64,000 nucleotides of DNA from Kitagawia praeruptora (GCA_037693485.1 CM075354.1:61613501-61677500), one strand, 5' to 3'. Counted from the stretch's first letter, positions 43,138 to 57,393 are shown. Made by a program: numbers and translations. Notes: a model not told the origin generated them from the sequence alone.

Positions 43138-45593
43138 AAAAATTTAATATTGAGTTTATGAAAAAATTAGAAATGAGTGGGAAAATCAGTTAGAAATGGA
43201 CAGCTTGCTTATTGCAGACTGTTGAGACTGTATCTAGGAGAGATTTGTGAATTGTAAATCTATCGTTGATTTTATAACAAACAATTAGTTTTTTCTGAAA
43301 CTTCTCATCCCCATTCTTGAATTCATTCTTTACTATCATATCTTAGGTGATCTCTTTCGGTAAATAAAGATGAAGTGCTCATCCTTTATCAAACAACTAT
43401 GGTAATATTAACATGAACGCTTGTACAAAACCAAATAAGAGAACCTTATCTAATTCATCTTAACGTTAATATAAACTTTTAAATGGTTGTTGGCTTTACA
43501 GGACAAAATATAGTTACCTCTCAATAGCCTGAGAAAGCAAACAAAACATATATACCCCAGCAGAATAAAGATTGGATGGTTAAAACAGCCACTGGCACAA
43601 CTGGTGTTCCAGACATGATAATCGTGGCTGCAATTTTCATCAGGGAAAGCAAAACGGCAGACTAGGTGCCTCAGTTGATGTGGTTTTTCCTTCGCAACCT
43701 AAAGCACTAAAAATTACATAGAACCATGAAGACGTGACGGGATCCTATCAGACGCATGGAACAATTAGACCTTTGAGAGACATATCCAAAGAGGAAGTTT
43801 GCAGTGTTAACCAAAAACATGCTGATTTCACCATTTCAGAAGCAGGGAACATGTACATGATTCGTGGTGGAGATCTAAAATTTACAAAGGACTATTTAGT
43901 GAGTAGGGTTAGTGGCTTTGATAGACAAAGGAGACATGGATTAAATTAACATCTTCAAAACGACAAGCTGTGGGTTGCGGACCAATGGTATCTCTTTATT
44001 GGAAAGAACTGCTAAGAGTAAGGATCAGTAATATGTCTACATTTGTTTTTGAGATTTTATTTCCCAGAAGGCTTGTTTTTGAGATTTTATTGGAAACAAG
44101 TCTGTTGGCAAAAAAACTCTCAAAAATAAATGTAGACATATTGTTGATCCTTACTCATTGCGCTTCTTCCAAAAATACAGTTCGTACCCAACCCATAGGT
44201 TTTCGTTTTGAAGATTTTAATTTTAACACATGCCTCCTTTGTCAATCAAAGCCACTTACCCTATCACTGAATAGTCCTTGCTGAATTTTAGATCTCCACC
44301 ACGAATCATGTACATGTTTCCTGCTTGTGAAATGGTGAAATTAGCAGAGTTTCAGTTAACACCGCAAACTTCCTCTTTGGATATATCTCTCAAAGGTCTA
44401 ATTGTTCCAAGCGCGCATCTGACAGGATCCCACCAGGTCTTTGGGATTCTCTGTAATTTTTAGTGCTTAAGGTTGCGAAGGAAAAACCACATAAACTCAG
44501 GCACCTAGGATGCCTTTTTGCTTTCTCTGATGAAGATTGCAGCCACGAATCGTGTCTGTAACACCATTTGTGCGAACGGGAGTTTTAACCATCCAATTTT
44601 TATGTTAGTGGAGTACATATCTATCTATATATATATATTGGTTTGTTTGCTTCTCAGGCTGCTGAGAGGAAACTATATTTGGTCTTGTAAAACCAACTAC
44701 CATTTTAAACTTGCTATTAACGTGAGAACAAGAAATGTAACAACAAAAAGTAGATTAAAAAGGCACAAAAATTGTCAAGTGTGGAAAATTTTACCAAAAT
44801 ATATAATCCGATGGCATCTATGGGTTATGCTAGCACTGGACTTGTACAGAGAACGCCCTGGACTAGATCCCGTAATTCGTTCTATTTTGGTAAAGACCTT
44901 CAAAATCCACTTCATCCCAGTTTATTTGTTTTCTCTAGGCCTTACAAGAATCTCCATTATCTAAAATCTCTACGGCGGTCTATGAGAGTAAACAATTGCT
45001 ATTGAAGTTATGATCCTGAAGTTTTAATTGAAATACTGCATTTTAGTAAAAAAAAAATTAACATTGAGTTTATGAACAAATTAGAAATGAGTGGGAAAAT
45101 TAGTTAGAAATGGACAGCTTGCTTATTGCAGACTGTTGAGACTATATCTAGGAGAGATTTGTGAATTGAAAATATATCGTTGATTTTATAACAAACAATT
45201 AGTTTTTTCTGAAACTTCTCATCTCCATTCTTGAATTCATTCTTTACTGTCATATCTTGGGTGATCTCTTTCGGTAAATAAAGATGAAGTGCTCATCCTT
45301 TATCAAACAACTATGGTAATATTAACATGAATGCTTGTACAAAACCAAATAAGAGAACCTTATCTAATTCATCTTAACGTTAATATAAACTTTTAAATGG
45401 TTGTTGGCTTTACAGGACAAAATACAGTTACCTCTCAATAGCCTGAGAAAGAAAACAAAACATATATACCCCAGCAGAATAAAGATTGGATGGTTAAAAC
45501 TACCACTGGCACTGATGGTGTTCCAGACATGATAATCGTTACTGCAATTTTTATTAGGGAAAGCAAAACGGCAGACTAGGTGCCTCAGTTGAT

Positions 45594-45935
45594 GTGGTTT
45601 TTCCTTCGCAACCTAAAGCACTAAAAAATATAGAGAACCACGAAGACGTGGCGGGATCCTATCAGATGCATGGAACAATTAGACCTTTGAGAGACATATC
45701 CAAAGAGGAAGTTTGCAGTGTTAACCAAAAACGTGCTGATTTCATCATTTCAGAAGCAGGGAACATGTACATGATTCGTGGTGGAGATCTAAAATTTAGC
45801 AAGGACTATTTAGTGAGTAGGGTCAGTGGCTTTGATAGACAAAGGAGACATGGATTAAATAATCATCTTCAAAATGACAAGCTGTGGGTTGGGGACCAAT
45901 GGTATCTTTTTATTGGAAAGAACTGCTATGAGTAA
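45594..45935 (+). CDS. Unrecognised 113-codon open frame in unit 2, copy B
   Basis: Same frame as 7,175-7,516 with one amino-acid difference (L for P near the C-terminus). It is open in unit 2 of both large copies but broken in the other units. Unknown family, probably a gene-fragment remnant within the hairpin arm. Confidence 0.3.
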   Translation: MVFPSQPKALKNIENHEDVAGSYQMHGTIRPLRDISKEEVCSVNQKRADFIISEAGNMYMIRGGDLKFSKDYLVSRVSGFDRQRRHGLNNHLQNDKLWVGDQWYLFIGKNCYE

Positions 45936-46528
45936 GGATCAGTAATACGTCTACATTTGTTTTTGAGATTTTATTTCCCAGAAGGCTTGTTTTTGAGATT
46001 TTATTGGAAACAAGTCTGTTGGCAAATAAACTCTTAAAAATAAATGTAGACATATTGTTGATCCTTACTCATTGCGCTTCTTCCAATCAAGGAAATACTG
46101 TTCGTACCCAACCCACATGTTTTCGTTTTGAAGCTTTTAATTTTAACCCATGCCTCCTTTGTCAATAAAAGCCACTTACCCTACTCACTGAATAGTCCTT
46201 GCTGAATTTTAGAACTCCACCACGAATCATGTACATGTTTCCTGCTTGTGAAATGGTGAAATCAGCAGATTTTCAGTTAACACCACAAACTTCCTCTTTG
46301 GATATGTCTCTCAAAGGTCTAACTATTCCAAGCGCGCATCTGACAGGATCCCACCAGGTCTCTGGGATTCTCTGAAATTTTTAGTGCTTAAGGTTGAAAA
46401 ACCACATCAACTCAGGCACCTAGGATGCCTTTTTTGCTTTCGGTGATGATGATTGCAGCCACAAATCGTGTCTGAACCACCATTTTTGCGAACGGGAGTT
46501 TTAACCATCCAATTTTTATTTTACTAGG

Positions 46529-46575
<47 letters not shown>

Positions 46576-48473
46576 TTTGTTTGCTTTCTCAGGCTGCTGA
46601 GAGGAAACTATATTTGGTCTTGTAAAACCAACTACCATTTTAAACTTCCTATTAACGTGAGAACAAGAAATGTAACAACAAAAAGTAGATTAAAAAGGCA
46701 CAAAAATTGTCAAGTGTGGAAAATTTTACCGAAATTTATAATCCGATGACATCTATGGGTTATGCTAGCACTGGACTTGTACAGAGAACGCCCTGGACTA
46801 GATCCAGTATTTCGTTCTATTTTGGTAAAGACCTTCAAAATCCACTTCATCCCAGTGTATTTGTTTTCTCTAGGGCTTACAAGAATCTCCATTATCTAAA
46901 ATCTCTACGGCGGTCTATGAGAGTAAACAATTGCTATTGAAGTTATGATCCTGAAGTCTTAATTGAAATATTGCATTTTAGTAAAAAAAAATTAATATTG
47001 AGTTTATGAACAAATTAGAAATGAGTGGGAAAATCAGTTAGAAATGGACAGCTTGCTTATTGCTGACTGTTGAGACTACATCTAGGAGAGATTTGTGAAT
47101 TGTAAATCTATCGTTGATTTTATAACAAACAATTAGTTTTTTCTAAAACTTCTTATCTTCATTCTTGAATTCATTCTTTACTATCATATCTTAGGTGATC
47201 TCTTTCGGTAAATAAAGATGAAGTGCTCATCATTTATCAAACAACTATGGTAATATTAACATGAACGCTTGTACAAAACCAAATAAGAGAACCTTATCTA
47301 ATTCATCTTAACGTTAATATAAACTTTTAAATGGTTGTTGGCTTTACAGGACAAAATATAGTTACCTCTCAATAGCCTGAGAAAGCAAACAAAACATATA
47401 TACCCCAGCAGAATAAAGATTGGATGGTTAAAACAGCCACTGGCACAGATGGTGTTCCAGACATGATAATCGTGGCTGCAATTTTCATCAGGGAAAGCAA
47501 AACGGTAGACTAGGTGCCTCAGTTGATGTGGTTTTTCCTTCGCAACCTAAAGCACTAAAAATTATAGAGAACCACGAAGACGTGGCAGGATCCTATCAGA
47601 TGCATGGAACAATTAGACCTTTGAGAGACATATCCAAAGAGGAAGTTTGCAGTGTTAACAAAAAACGTGCTGATTTCACCATTTCAGAAGCAGGGAACAT
47701 GTACCTGTTTCGTGGTGGAGATCTAAAATTTAGCAAGGACTATTTAGTGAGTAGGGTCAGTGGCTTTGATAGACAAAGGAGACATGGATTAAATTAACAT
47801 CTTCAAAACGACAAGCTGTGGGTTGGGGACCAATGGTATCTCTTTATTGGAAAGAACTGCTAAGAGTAAGGATCAGTAATATGTCTACATTTGTTTTTGA
47901 GATTTTATTTCCCAGAAGGCTTGTTTTTGAGATTTTTTTGGAAACAAGTCTGTTGGCAAATAAACTCTTAAAAATAAATGTAGACATATTGTTGATCCTT
48001 ACTCATTGCGCTTCTTCCAATCAAGGAAATACTGTTCGTACCCAACCCACAGGTTTTCGTTTTGAAGCTTTTAATTTTAACCCATGCCTCCTTTGTCAAT
48101 CAAAGCCACTTACCCTACTCACTGAATAGTCCTTGCTGAATTTTAGATCTCCACCACGAATCATGTACATGTTTCCTGCTTGTGAAATGGTGAAATCAGC
48201 AGATTTTCAGTTAACACCGCAAACTTCCTCTTTGGATATGTCTCTCAAAGGTCTAATTGTTCCAAGCGCGCATCTGACAGGATCCCACCAGGTCTTTGGG
48301 ATTCTCTGTAATTTTTAGTGCTTAAGGTGCGAAGGAAAAACCACATCAACTCAGGCACCTAGGATGCCTTTTTGCTTTCTCTGATGAAGATTGCAGCCAC
48401 GACTCGTGTCTGAAACAGCATTTGTGCGAACGGGAGTTTTAACCATCCAATTTTTATTTTACTGGGGTACATA

Positions 48474-48563
<90 letters not shown>

Positions 48564-50400
48564 TTTGTTTGCTTTCTCAGGCTGCTGAGAGGAAACTATA
48601 TTTGGTCTTGTAAAACCAACTACCATTTTAAACTTGCTATTAACGTGAGAACAAGAAAAGTAACAATAAAAAGTAGATTAAAAAGGCACAAAAATCGTCA
48701 AGTGTGGAAAATTTTACCGAAATATATAATCCGATGGCATCTATGGGTTATGCTAGCACTTGACTTATACAGAGAACGCGCTGGACAAGATCCAGTAATT
48801 CGTTCTATTTTGGTAAGACCTTCAAAATCCACTTCATCGTGTATTTGTTTTCTCTAGGCATTACAAGAATCTCCATTATCTAAAATCTCTACGACGGTCT
48901 ATGAGAGTAAACAATTGCTATTGAAGTTATGATCCTGAAGTCTTAATTGAAATATTGCATTTTAGTAAAAAAAAATTAATATTTTGTTTATGAACAAATT
49001 AGAAATGAGTGGGAAAATCAGTTAGAAATGGACAGCTTGCTTATTGCAGACTGTTGAGACTACATCTAGGAGAGATTTGTGAATTGTAAATCTATCGTTG
49101 ATTTTATAACAAACAATTAGTTTTTTCTAAAACTTCTTATCTTCATTCTTGAATTCATTCTTTACTATCATATCTTAGGTGATCTCTTTCGGTAAATAAA
49201 GATGAAGTGCTCATCCTTTATCAAATAACTATGGTAATATTAACATGAACGCTTGTACAAAACCAAATAAGAGAACCTTATCTAATTCATCTTAACGTTA
49301 ATATAAACTTTTAAATGGTTGTTGGCTTTACAGGACAAAATATAGTTACCTCTCAATAGCCTGAGAAAGCAAACAAAACATATATACCCCAACAGAATAA
49401 AGATTGGATGGTTAAAATAGCCACTGGCACAGATGGTGTTCCAGACATGATAATTGTGGCTGCAATTTTCATCAGGGAAAGCAAAACGGTAGACTAGGTG
49501 CCTCAGTTGATGTGGTTTTTCCTTCGCAACCTAAAGCACTAAAAATTACAGAGAACCACGAAGACGTGGCAGGATCCTATCAGATGCATGGAACAATTAG
49601 ACCTTTGAGAGACATATCCAAAGAGGAAGTTTGCAGTGTTAACAAAACGTGCTGATTTCACCATTTCAGAAGCAGGGAACATGTACCTGATTCGTGGTGG
49701 AGATCTAAAATTTAGCAAGGACTATTTAGTGAGTAGGGTCAGTGGCTTTGATAGACAAAGGAGACATGGATTAAATTAACATCTTCAAAACGACAAGCTG
49801 TGGGTTGGGGACCGATGGTATCTTTTTATTGGAAAGAACTGCTAAGAGTAAGGATCAATAATATGTCTACATTTGTTTTTGAGATTTTATTTCCCAGAAG
49901 GCTTGTTTTTGAGATTTTTTTGGAAACAAGTCTGTTGGCAAAAAAACTCTCAAAAATAAATGTAGACATATTGTTGATCCTTACTCATTGCGCTTCTTCC
50001 AAAAATACTGTTCGTACCCAACCCACAGGTTTTCGTTTTGAAGATTTTAATTTTAACACATGCCTCCTTTGTCAATCAAAGCCACTTACCCTATCACTGA
50101 ATAGTCCTTGCTGAATTTTAGATCTCCACCACGAATCATGTACATGTTTCCTGCTTGTGAAATGGTGAAATCAGCAGATTTTCAGTTAACACCGCAAACT
50201 TCCTCTTTGGATATGTCTCTCAAAGGTCTAACTGTTCCAAGCGCGCATCTGACAGGATCCCACCAGGTCTTTGGGATTCTCTGTAATTTTTAGTGCTTAA
50301 GGTGCGAAGGAAAAACCACATCAACTCAGGCACCTAGGATGCCTTTTTGCTTTCTCTGATGAAGATTGCAGCCACGAATCGTGTCTGTAACACCATTTGT

Positions 50401-51011
50401 CTGATGAAGATATTCTTTATTAATGGGTATTAGTAAATATTTTTAACATGATCAAATACTCTTTATATGAATAGATATTTTTTGGGGTAGGGAATGATAT
50501 TTTTAAATTTTAATCAAAGATGTCGGTGGAGATATTGAAATTCTTAATATATAGATATACACACAGAACCAATTTAGTCAACGAATTAAACTTTCACTTT
50601 TTTCCGCTAAGAATATGGCTAATGATTTCCCATTCACAACAAGTTGTTGACCGTTTGATAGTATTTTATCTAACCAAAGGAATCCCCTTTCGTTAGATAA
50701 TTTTTATATTTATTTATTTTCTATCGTATTGTATTTTTATTGTATATTTTTTTAATTGTAGTATTTAATATTGACGAGATACAATAGTTTAACAATATTC
50801 TTGCGACTTACTATGTTTCTTATTTGTTTTACATGTATCAACGAAATAATCGGGTATCTTTTTAGATGTTAAGATTTTATTGTTTAAACTTCCGGTGACA
50901 TCTTGCATGTCTCTCGGTTAAAAATATCAAATACTCTTTTTAGATGTTAAGAGTATTTGATCATGTTAAAAATATTTACTAATACCCATTAATAAAGAAT
51001 ATCTTCATCAG
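50401..51011. mobile_element. Fold-back element with 63-bp perfect TIRs
   Basis: 50,401-50,463 and 50,949-51,011 are perfect 63-bp inverted repeats beginning CTGATGAAGATATTCTTTAT. The interior is AT-rich and non-coding. No target duplication is visible. Relative to the other units, about 250-300 bp of unit 4 (from after CACCATTTGT to before GCACAAAAATTG) is missing at the insertion point, so arrival and local deletion are linked or successive. Absent from copy A. Confidence 0.88.
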
Positions 51012-51274
51012 GCACAAAAATTGTCAAGTGTGGAAAATTTTACCGAAATATATAATCCGATGGCATCTATGGGTTATGCTAGCACTTGACTTATACAGAG
51101 AACGCGCTGGACTAGATCCAGTAATTCATTCTATTTTGGTAAGACCTTCAAAATCCACTTCATCGTGTATTTGTTTTCTCTAGGCCTTACAAGAATCTCC
51201 ATTATCTAAAATTTCTATGGCAGTCTATTAGAGTAAACAATTGCTATTGAAGTTATGATCCTAAGTCTTAATTG

Positions 51275-53147
51275 ATTTACCTGTCCGAATGTGACTGGCG
51301 ATCACCTCCCCAAGTGCATGGGAGAGATCTTTGTGGGGAGTTCCTCAGACAGAAATAAAGGTACCTTTGCTGGTTCCCGATAGATTCGTGTGCATGTGTT
51401 ATAAGTTAGTTATCAATTTTTTTTATTCTAGCTCAAGACATAAACTTTTAAGAAAGAAAAGAAACATGAAAATATATAATATACCTTTGGCTTGGCTGGA
51501 GGTCCATTGATTAATCACTAGGTGCTTCATGTTCTTCCATGCCTAATCTTTTTCGGGGCAACATGATACAAAACCACTAGAACATTTTACTACTAATAAA
51601 TTACGTACTAATTCATCAAACTAATTATGTTAATATTTTACAAAAATAAATAAATTAAATATAAAGTAATACTACATTGCATCAAAATGTACTCACGGAT
51701 GTGTAAAGAAATACGAAGAAAAAATTCAATAAGATGATAAGGATACAAACCACATAACAGCCCAATCACAAGTGTTACCACATGAATTTTATACAGAGAT
51801 GCATAGAAAATGAGCGAGTTTCATTAGCAAAAAACAAGAAAGAAAATGACCCAAAAGGATTTTCACTTTTGCAAACAATTCAAAAGTTTTGATGTCTGAA
51901 ATATTCTAATATCATGTAAAATTCTAATTTCGAATCATGTAAAATTTTAGTTCAATAAAAAATTAATACTCCTCAATTCAAAAGGTACTTGTGAATAACT
52001 TCATACATATAATCTGCTCAAATTATATAAATTGGTTATCTTTTTTATTATTTTCACTCATTAATATCATATTCACAAAAAAAAATGAATAATTAATCAA
52101 TTCAATTAATAAAAAAAATGAAAAGGTGAGATCAATAGTAGAAAGAAGAAACAAAAAATAGAGACAAGAATAGATAACCAAGATTTTGATAAGAAAAAAC
52201 ATAATTATGTCACATTAAATTAATTGAATCCAATATCAAAACCATATTATTTAGCAAAAAAGTTCAAAATAACAAACAGCAGTGAAATGTAAAGATGACA
52301 GTTCATCTAGTCATATGTAAATATGGCAAATTTACAATAACAAAACAACTCATATACATATAAACATAGTTTTCTGGAGATGCATAATATTGATATAAAA
52401 ATACGTAATGTTGATATATAAATACGTGACTATACATAAATATAGGAAAAAAAATTTGTGACTGACTGTACATAAATATAGGAAAAAAAAGGTTTAGAAG
52501 ATAGTAATGAGAAGATAGTAATGAAAGAAAAAAAAATTATATTATAATGACAGAGAAGAAGGGGGAAAGGAATTGAACTTTTCTTGGAATTGAAGAAGGA
52601 GAGTAGGGGTAAAGAGAAAAAGGGTGAAAGGAATTGAACTTTTCTTGTAACTTTTCTTGGCCAAATTTTAATATATAGATGCCAAATTTTAATACCTAGA
52701 TACACTCTAACGGTAACATAACGTATATGTCAGTTTTTAGGTTCATTTTGAATATTTTAAAATTTTAGAAAGCGCCATAATATAAATTCAAAAATTTTAG
52801 TGTCCGCCAAAATTAAATTTGACATGTGCACATTGTAATGTGATTGTAATGTGATTGTAATGTGGTTGTTTTGTCACTATATTATAAAAATTTTATTAAA
52901 ATAATTTTTTGCAAAATTCTTTTAATGTTATTTTGTATACATTATAAAGTGGTACAATTTTTGATATTTCTGATTATGTCTATTTATTTAATTTTGGGAT
53001 ATTTATGTGAAAATATGTTATACAATTCCTTTTTGTTTTTCGAAAAAGAGTACTTCTTTTATGTTTTTGTGATAGTTTTTATTTGTTCTATTTGCATTAT
53101 TTTTGAGTTTTTTTTGTGTATTTTAGTTTTCTAAATTTAGTATATCT
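51275..53147. other. AT-rich non-genic stretch with deletion junction, copy B
   Basis: Copy of 10,500-13,116 with about 771 bp missing; the junction at about 52,936-52,959 contains about 24 bp of filler (TATACATTATAAAGTGGTAC and a few more bases) not found at either flank. No gene. Confidence 0.6.
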
Positions 53148-53156
53148 CTTAAAATT

Positions 53157-53550
53157 GAGAGAATTATCAAAATGCCTATTTTTTCTAAGTTTTTGCCCAA
53201 AATACTGATTTTGAAAAAAATGGCCCGAAATACCGACGGGATACGGAGTTTCGGCCTCCGTATTACCCTAATACGGTACACCGTGTACCGTCTTATGCAT
53301 GATACGGAACACGGTCTTCCGTGTTATGCATGATATGGAACACGGTGTTCCGTGTTAGGTGGGTGCGCAGCACTGTCACGGAACACCGTCCACCGTATCA
53401 TGCATAACACGGAAGACGGAGCTCCGTATCATGCCCTGTTACGGAGGATGCTTCTCCGCATCACACCCCTATCACGGTACACGATGTACCGTGTCCCGTC
53501 AGTAAAAAGGGCCATCCAGTTTCCCAGGTGATTATTTTGGGCCTTCACCC
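53157..53550. mobile_element. Mutator-like MITE with iterated palindromes, copy B
   Basis: Copy of 13,126-13,520; CTTAAAATT flanks at 53,148-53,156 and from 53,551. Palindromic units are retained with a few base changes. Confidence 0.8.
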
Positions 53551-54280
53551 CTTAAAATTTGTGTTTGTTTTGTTGATCACAATTTGTTGATTTATATGTC
53601 ATTTCCAAATATCACCCTTTTTTATTTCATTTAATGTTAAAAAAATTGTACTTATTTTTAATATGTTTTTCTGTTTGTTTTTATTTATTCTAAATTATAT
53701 CAGTGTTTTCTGTTAATTTTAGTTTTTTGCTTTAATTTTTTTTATGGTTTGTTTTGTAAATTATATTTTATCTTATAAAATTATTTTAAACCAGAATTCT
53801 TTTTTTGAAATTACAACTATAAACATTGTAAAATAGTTGTTATGAAGTAAAAATAATTCTAGTGTCCTAACGACCACCATCAAAATCCCCTTACAACCAC
53901 TAGACGACCATCAAATATGCTTGTATACTTAGGCATTTTCTTGATAAAATTAAATCCAAAAGTTCAAGTGATTTAGCTAAACAATGTAATAATAATTTTC
54001 TCAACAAACATTGTAAGTTGGAATTAATTCAAGTCAAACCATCAATATAACACATATTTTTATAAATAAATTTTAAAAAATGTGGTTCCTGATATTAGTG
54101 TGCCCCTTGGGGATGGCCTAGCTCTACTCCCCCCTAGCTCTACTCCCCGACTCTGCGACTACTAACGATTTGTCAACTCAAAACAGCAGGGATATGGCCT
54201 AGCTCTACTCCCGCGCTCTGCGACTACTAACGATTTGGTTACTCAAAACAGCAGGATGCCCTAATCATTTGGATGAGTTG
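53551..54280. other. AT-rich flank with 64-bp direct repeat, copy B
   Basis: Copy of 13,521-14,247; the 5 bp before the LTR read AGTTG instead of AGATG, a single change in the target duplication. No gene. Confidence 0.6.
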
Positions 54281-54681
54281 TGTTACGACTGGATTCTGCC
54301 GGGTAACGATTCAGTCGGACCTACAGAAGAAGAATGCGAGGGTTTGGCCCCCCGATTCACCTCCGATGTGAGAATAAGTCAGTCGGTTCTTTGTAAGTAA
54401 TTTGAACGTAGAGAACTTGTGTTTTTTGTGTGTAATTGTGTGTGAATGAATATCTCAAACCTGAATAACCTTATTCTCTTCTCCTCCGTCGGTTACCGAA
54501 GGATCCGGTGTCATGGGAGAACGTGTCCCACGTCTGTAGGATCGTGTAACCATTAGACCTTTACCATCGACCCAGCCAAACTATCATGGGCTTACTTCAG
54601 ATTATGGTTGTGGGCCTTCGACCCAATCCATTCAGATGATGGGCCTTCGGTCCAGTCCATTGAATTAACTAGCCTCCAACA
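54281..54681 (-). repeat. 3' LTR of the Tat element, copy B
   Basis: 401 bp, TGTTACGAC to CTCCAACA; essentially identical to 14,248-14,648 and thus far closer to it than the two LTRs of one element are to each other. Confidence 0.92.
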
Positions 54682-55560
54682 TGTCCCTGGGATTCGTTCG
54701 GAGTTATCCTCAGGACGGAGGCCAAAGCCCAAGCCCATCTTCGGAATACCCTCTTCAGACATCTTCTTCGAATAAGAATGGCGATGGACAAAGTCAGGAC
54801 GTCTCTAGGAAGCGAGTCCCTTTAATGATGATAGCTGTCTGGTCTCGAGATCTACGCTTTAATCACCACCGTTGAATTTGAAATGCTTCTTGTCCAAACG
54901 TCGCGTCTTTCTACTTAAACCCACATAGTTTCTTTTCTTTCCTTTTTACGCACACCTCATCTCTTAGATATCTAAAACAAAACCCCTAAACAGAGCATTT
55001 GCCATTAGCAGAGATTGGAACTGTCATTTCATCACCGGAAACTCCCGCTTCTCTGATTCCACTCGAAGTTTACATTCAAGAAGTCTACCCTCAAGAACTT
55101 GATCTTCTCAGCCATCTTCAAATCAGTGAGTTCCATTCTGTCCTTTTTTTTTTCAAATCGGTATATGTGTAGTATCTCTATTTCCATTTCTTTTGCATTA
55201 TGAACCTGCATTTGATGTTTATATGTATATATCTATTTGCATATGTGTAAAGTTACCTATATTCCTTAAGTAGAAAATACGCATGTCTTTATGTCCGTTT
55301 TTCCGGGGATTTCGGGTTTTGTCTGGAAGTTTTCTGGGCAAGAACATCCTTCGGGATCTTCAAGCCTCAAGAACTCTCTTCGGACTGTCCCAATCCTTCT
55401 TCGTAATCTTCAGACCACTTTTCACTTGTTCCTCTTTTAGACTTTAGGATGTCCCCGACCGGTCCTGGCCCGCTGTACTCGACCTTTTTCCTTTTCTCCT
55501 TTCCTTCTTTATTCTATCCGAGTATAAGGCTAATGTCTCTTCATTTCCGAATGCAGGGAC

Positions 55561-57393
55561 ATGGATCGGTCATCCGAAGGCGCAGGCCTTTCGGCCCCCT
55601 CTCCTTTTGCCGATGTTACAAAGTATCCTGCAGCAAACCTTTGGACTCTGCTGGATGAAGAGAAACTCACCCCCTTCACCGACACATACAACATTCACAA
55701 ACAACATTGGTTTGTGTACGCTCCTAGGAAAAAGGAGAGGATTTACCACAACCCTCCTGTTTCTGAAACCTGCGAGGGCGTATGTACGGGCATCTCCGAA
55801 GCAGCTTTTAAGTGTGGGTTTCGGTTGCCGATACCGCCCATTTTGAAGGATTTGCTGAAAGAGATGGGCATAGCCTTAGGCCAACTCGACCCAAATAGTT
55901 TTATACACGTGAATGTTTTCCAAGATCGTTGTCTGGCTGCTAAGGTCCATCCTCGGACTTCTTTATTCTGGCACTATTATGACTTTCGCCGCAATCCAAA
56001 GAGTTACGGCTTCTACACGGTCGCCCGTCGAACCAATCGGGCCGACTGGGCCCAGACTAATTCAAGCAACAAAGGAACTCATGACAAATGGTTCTTTCTC
56101 TCTGGGCCTAAGATCGTCAAATACTCGATATGGAAGGACGTTGACCCAGCGAAGAGGGTCGTTATGCCCTCACTCCTAGACTCAGAGAAGCACGATTATA
56201 AGCTTCTTTGCGAGCTGAAGATGGACAAAGTTCCTTTATCAAGCAGTCGGGACAAAGACTGGCTGCTCGCCCTCTGGGGTAACGGTAACTTTTGTTTTCC
56301 TTGTGATTCTGCAAATATGTGCACTAATTAGTTTTGTCTTCGGTCAGTGTTCAATCACCTTTATTATGAATTTTTCCTACTGTTTCTTTTGTGTAGTGTC
56401 TTCCCATGAGGAGCTTGTTAAGAGAAGGTGCCAGAAGCACACAGCAAAAGAGGTGGCTGAAGCTGCTAAAGCTGCTGCTTCTGAAGCTAATGCATCCGAT
56501 CCTGTAGCCGATGAGGCGGAGATGTCGGCCTCCAACCAGAGGGAGGGAGATGCGGTCATTACACCATCGGCCACTTCTCCTTCACGAGAATTGGAGATAA
56601 GGGAGATAGACTTGATCACCCCGACCGATTCTAGGAAGAGAAGCCGATTGGGTGAGGCTGGGCGGAAGGTACACGCCCCTCAGTGGGGAGTTTTGGAAAC
56701 CGACAGAATTATTGCCCCCATTCTGCAATCATCCACTGGCGTCGGCCCCGATCTCTGCCGTGGTCTCATCCTACCAACCGATAGACCGACATTCGCCCAG
56801 GCGGACGACCTTGAGGCTTGCACCAAGATGATGGCCCTACTCTCTATGGTGAGCTTTTTTCCTCCTTGGTATTATCCATTTTACTTGCCTTCAACATTTA
56901 ATTCTCTTCCCATGTTTGTTTTCAGGGTGTCTCCTGGTCGGCTATTTTTACCGAACGGATTGAAGGAATGTAGGCTAAGTTGAAGGGGGTTGACCAGCTG
57001 GAAATCCGTGCGGTCAAAGCTGAAGAGGACCTCCGGAATTCCACTTCCGAGTTAGAGAGGGTAACCGGTCAAGCTAATTCTTTGAAGACCGAGAATGAGG
57101 CCCTGAAGGCGTAGTTGGAAGAGATGGATGTCTTGAAAAAGTGCATCGACTGGATGAACCAACAACTCAAAGCCTCAAGGAAGAACATCTGAAAGCTGAA
57201 AAAGACCCTCGACCTTACCGAAGAGAGGTGCTACCAAATGGGTTACGACGATGCCGTGCTAAAAGCTAATGCTGCTGGCTTCGATCACACCAAGCTGCTG
57301 GACGAGACTATGACAGATCCAGTTGGTCGGAATGTTGCAGATGTACCTTTGGTAGTCTCTTCGGGTGAAGATGAGGCGCTTTCTGATTGTTAA
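55561..57393 (+). pseudogene. Antisense gene of the Tat element (PF04195-like), copy B
   Basis: Exons 55,561-56,278, 56,397-56,848 and 56,926-57,393, organised as in copy A. Exon 2 here reads through (TGC where A has TGA), so only the three exon 3 stops remain (TAG, TAG, TGA, at A positions plus 40,035). The N-terminal domain differs from A by one residue (D for A in VFQ-D-RCLAAK). Exons 1 and 2 are open throughout. Confidence 0.72.

Larger units (their letters stand above)
43149..51274. repeat. Tandem array of four hairpin units of about 1.9 kb, copy B
   Basis: Units start at 43,149, 45,063, 46,997 and 48,981. Units 1-3 match units 1-3 of copy A; unit 4 most resembles unit 3 and ends like A's unit 3 at its right border. 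Hairpins span 43,463-44,723, 45,377-46,658 and 47,311-48,645; the fourth begins at 49,295 and loses the base of its right arm near 50,400. (TA)n tracts in the right arms differ in length from copy A, the longest at about 48,476-48,560. Confidence 0.9.

Noticed and set aside
48391..48588. Small frame with an Ile-Tyr repeat
   Set aside because: It is a translation of the (TA)n microsatellite in hairpin unit 3 of copy B.
55561..57393. Antisense Tat gene as an active DNA transposase
   Set aside because: Despite the Pfam family name, no catalytic motif is visible, it lacks its own terminal repeats, and exon 3 has three stops.
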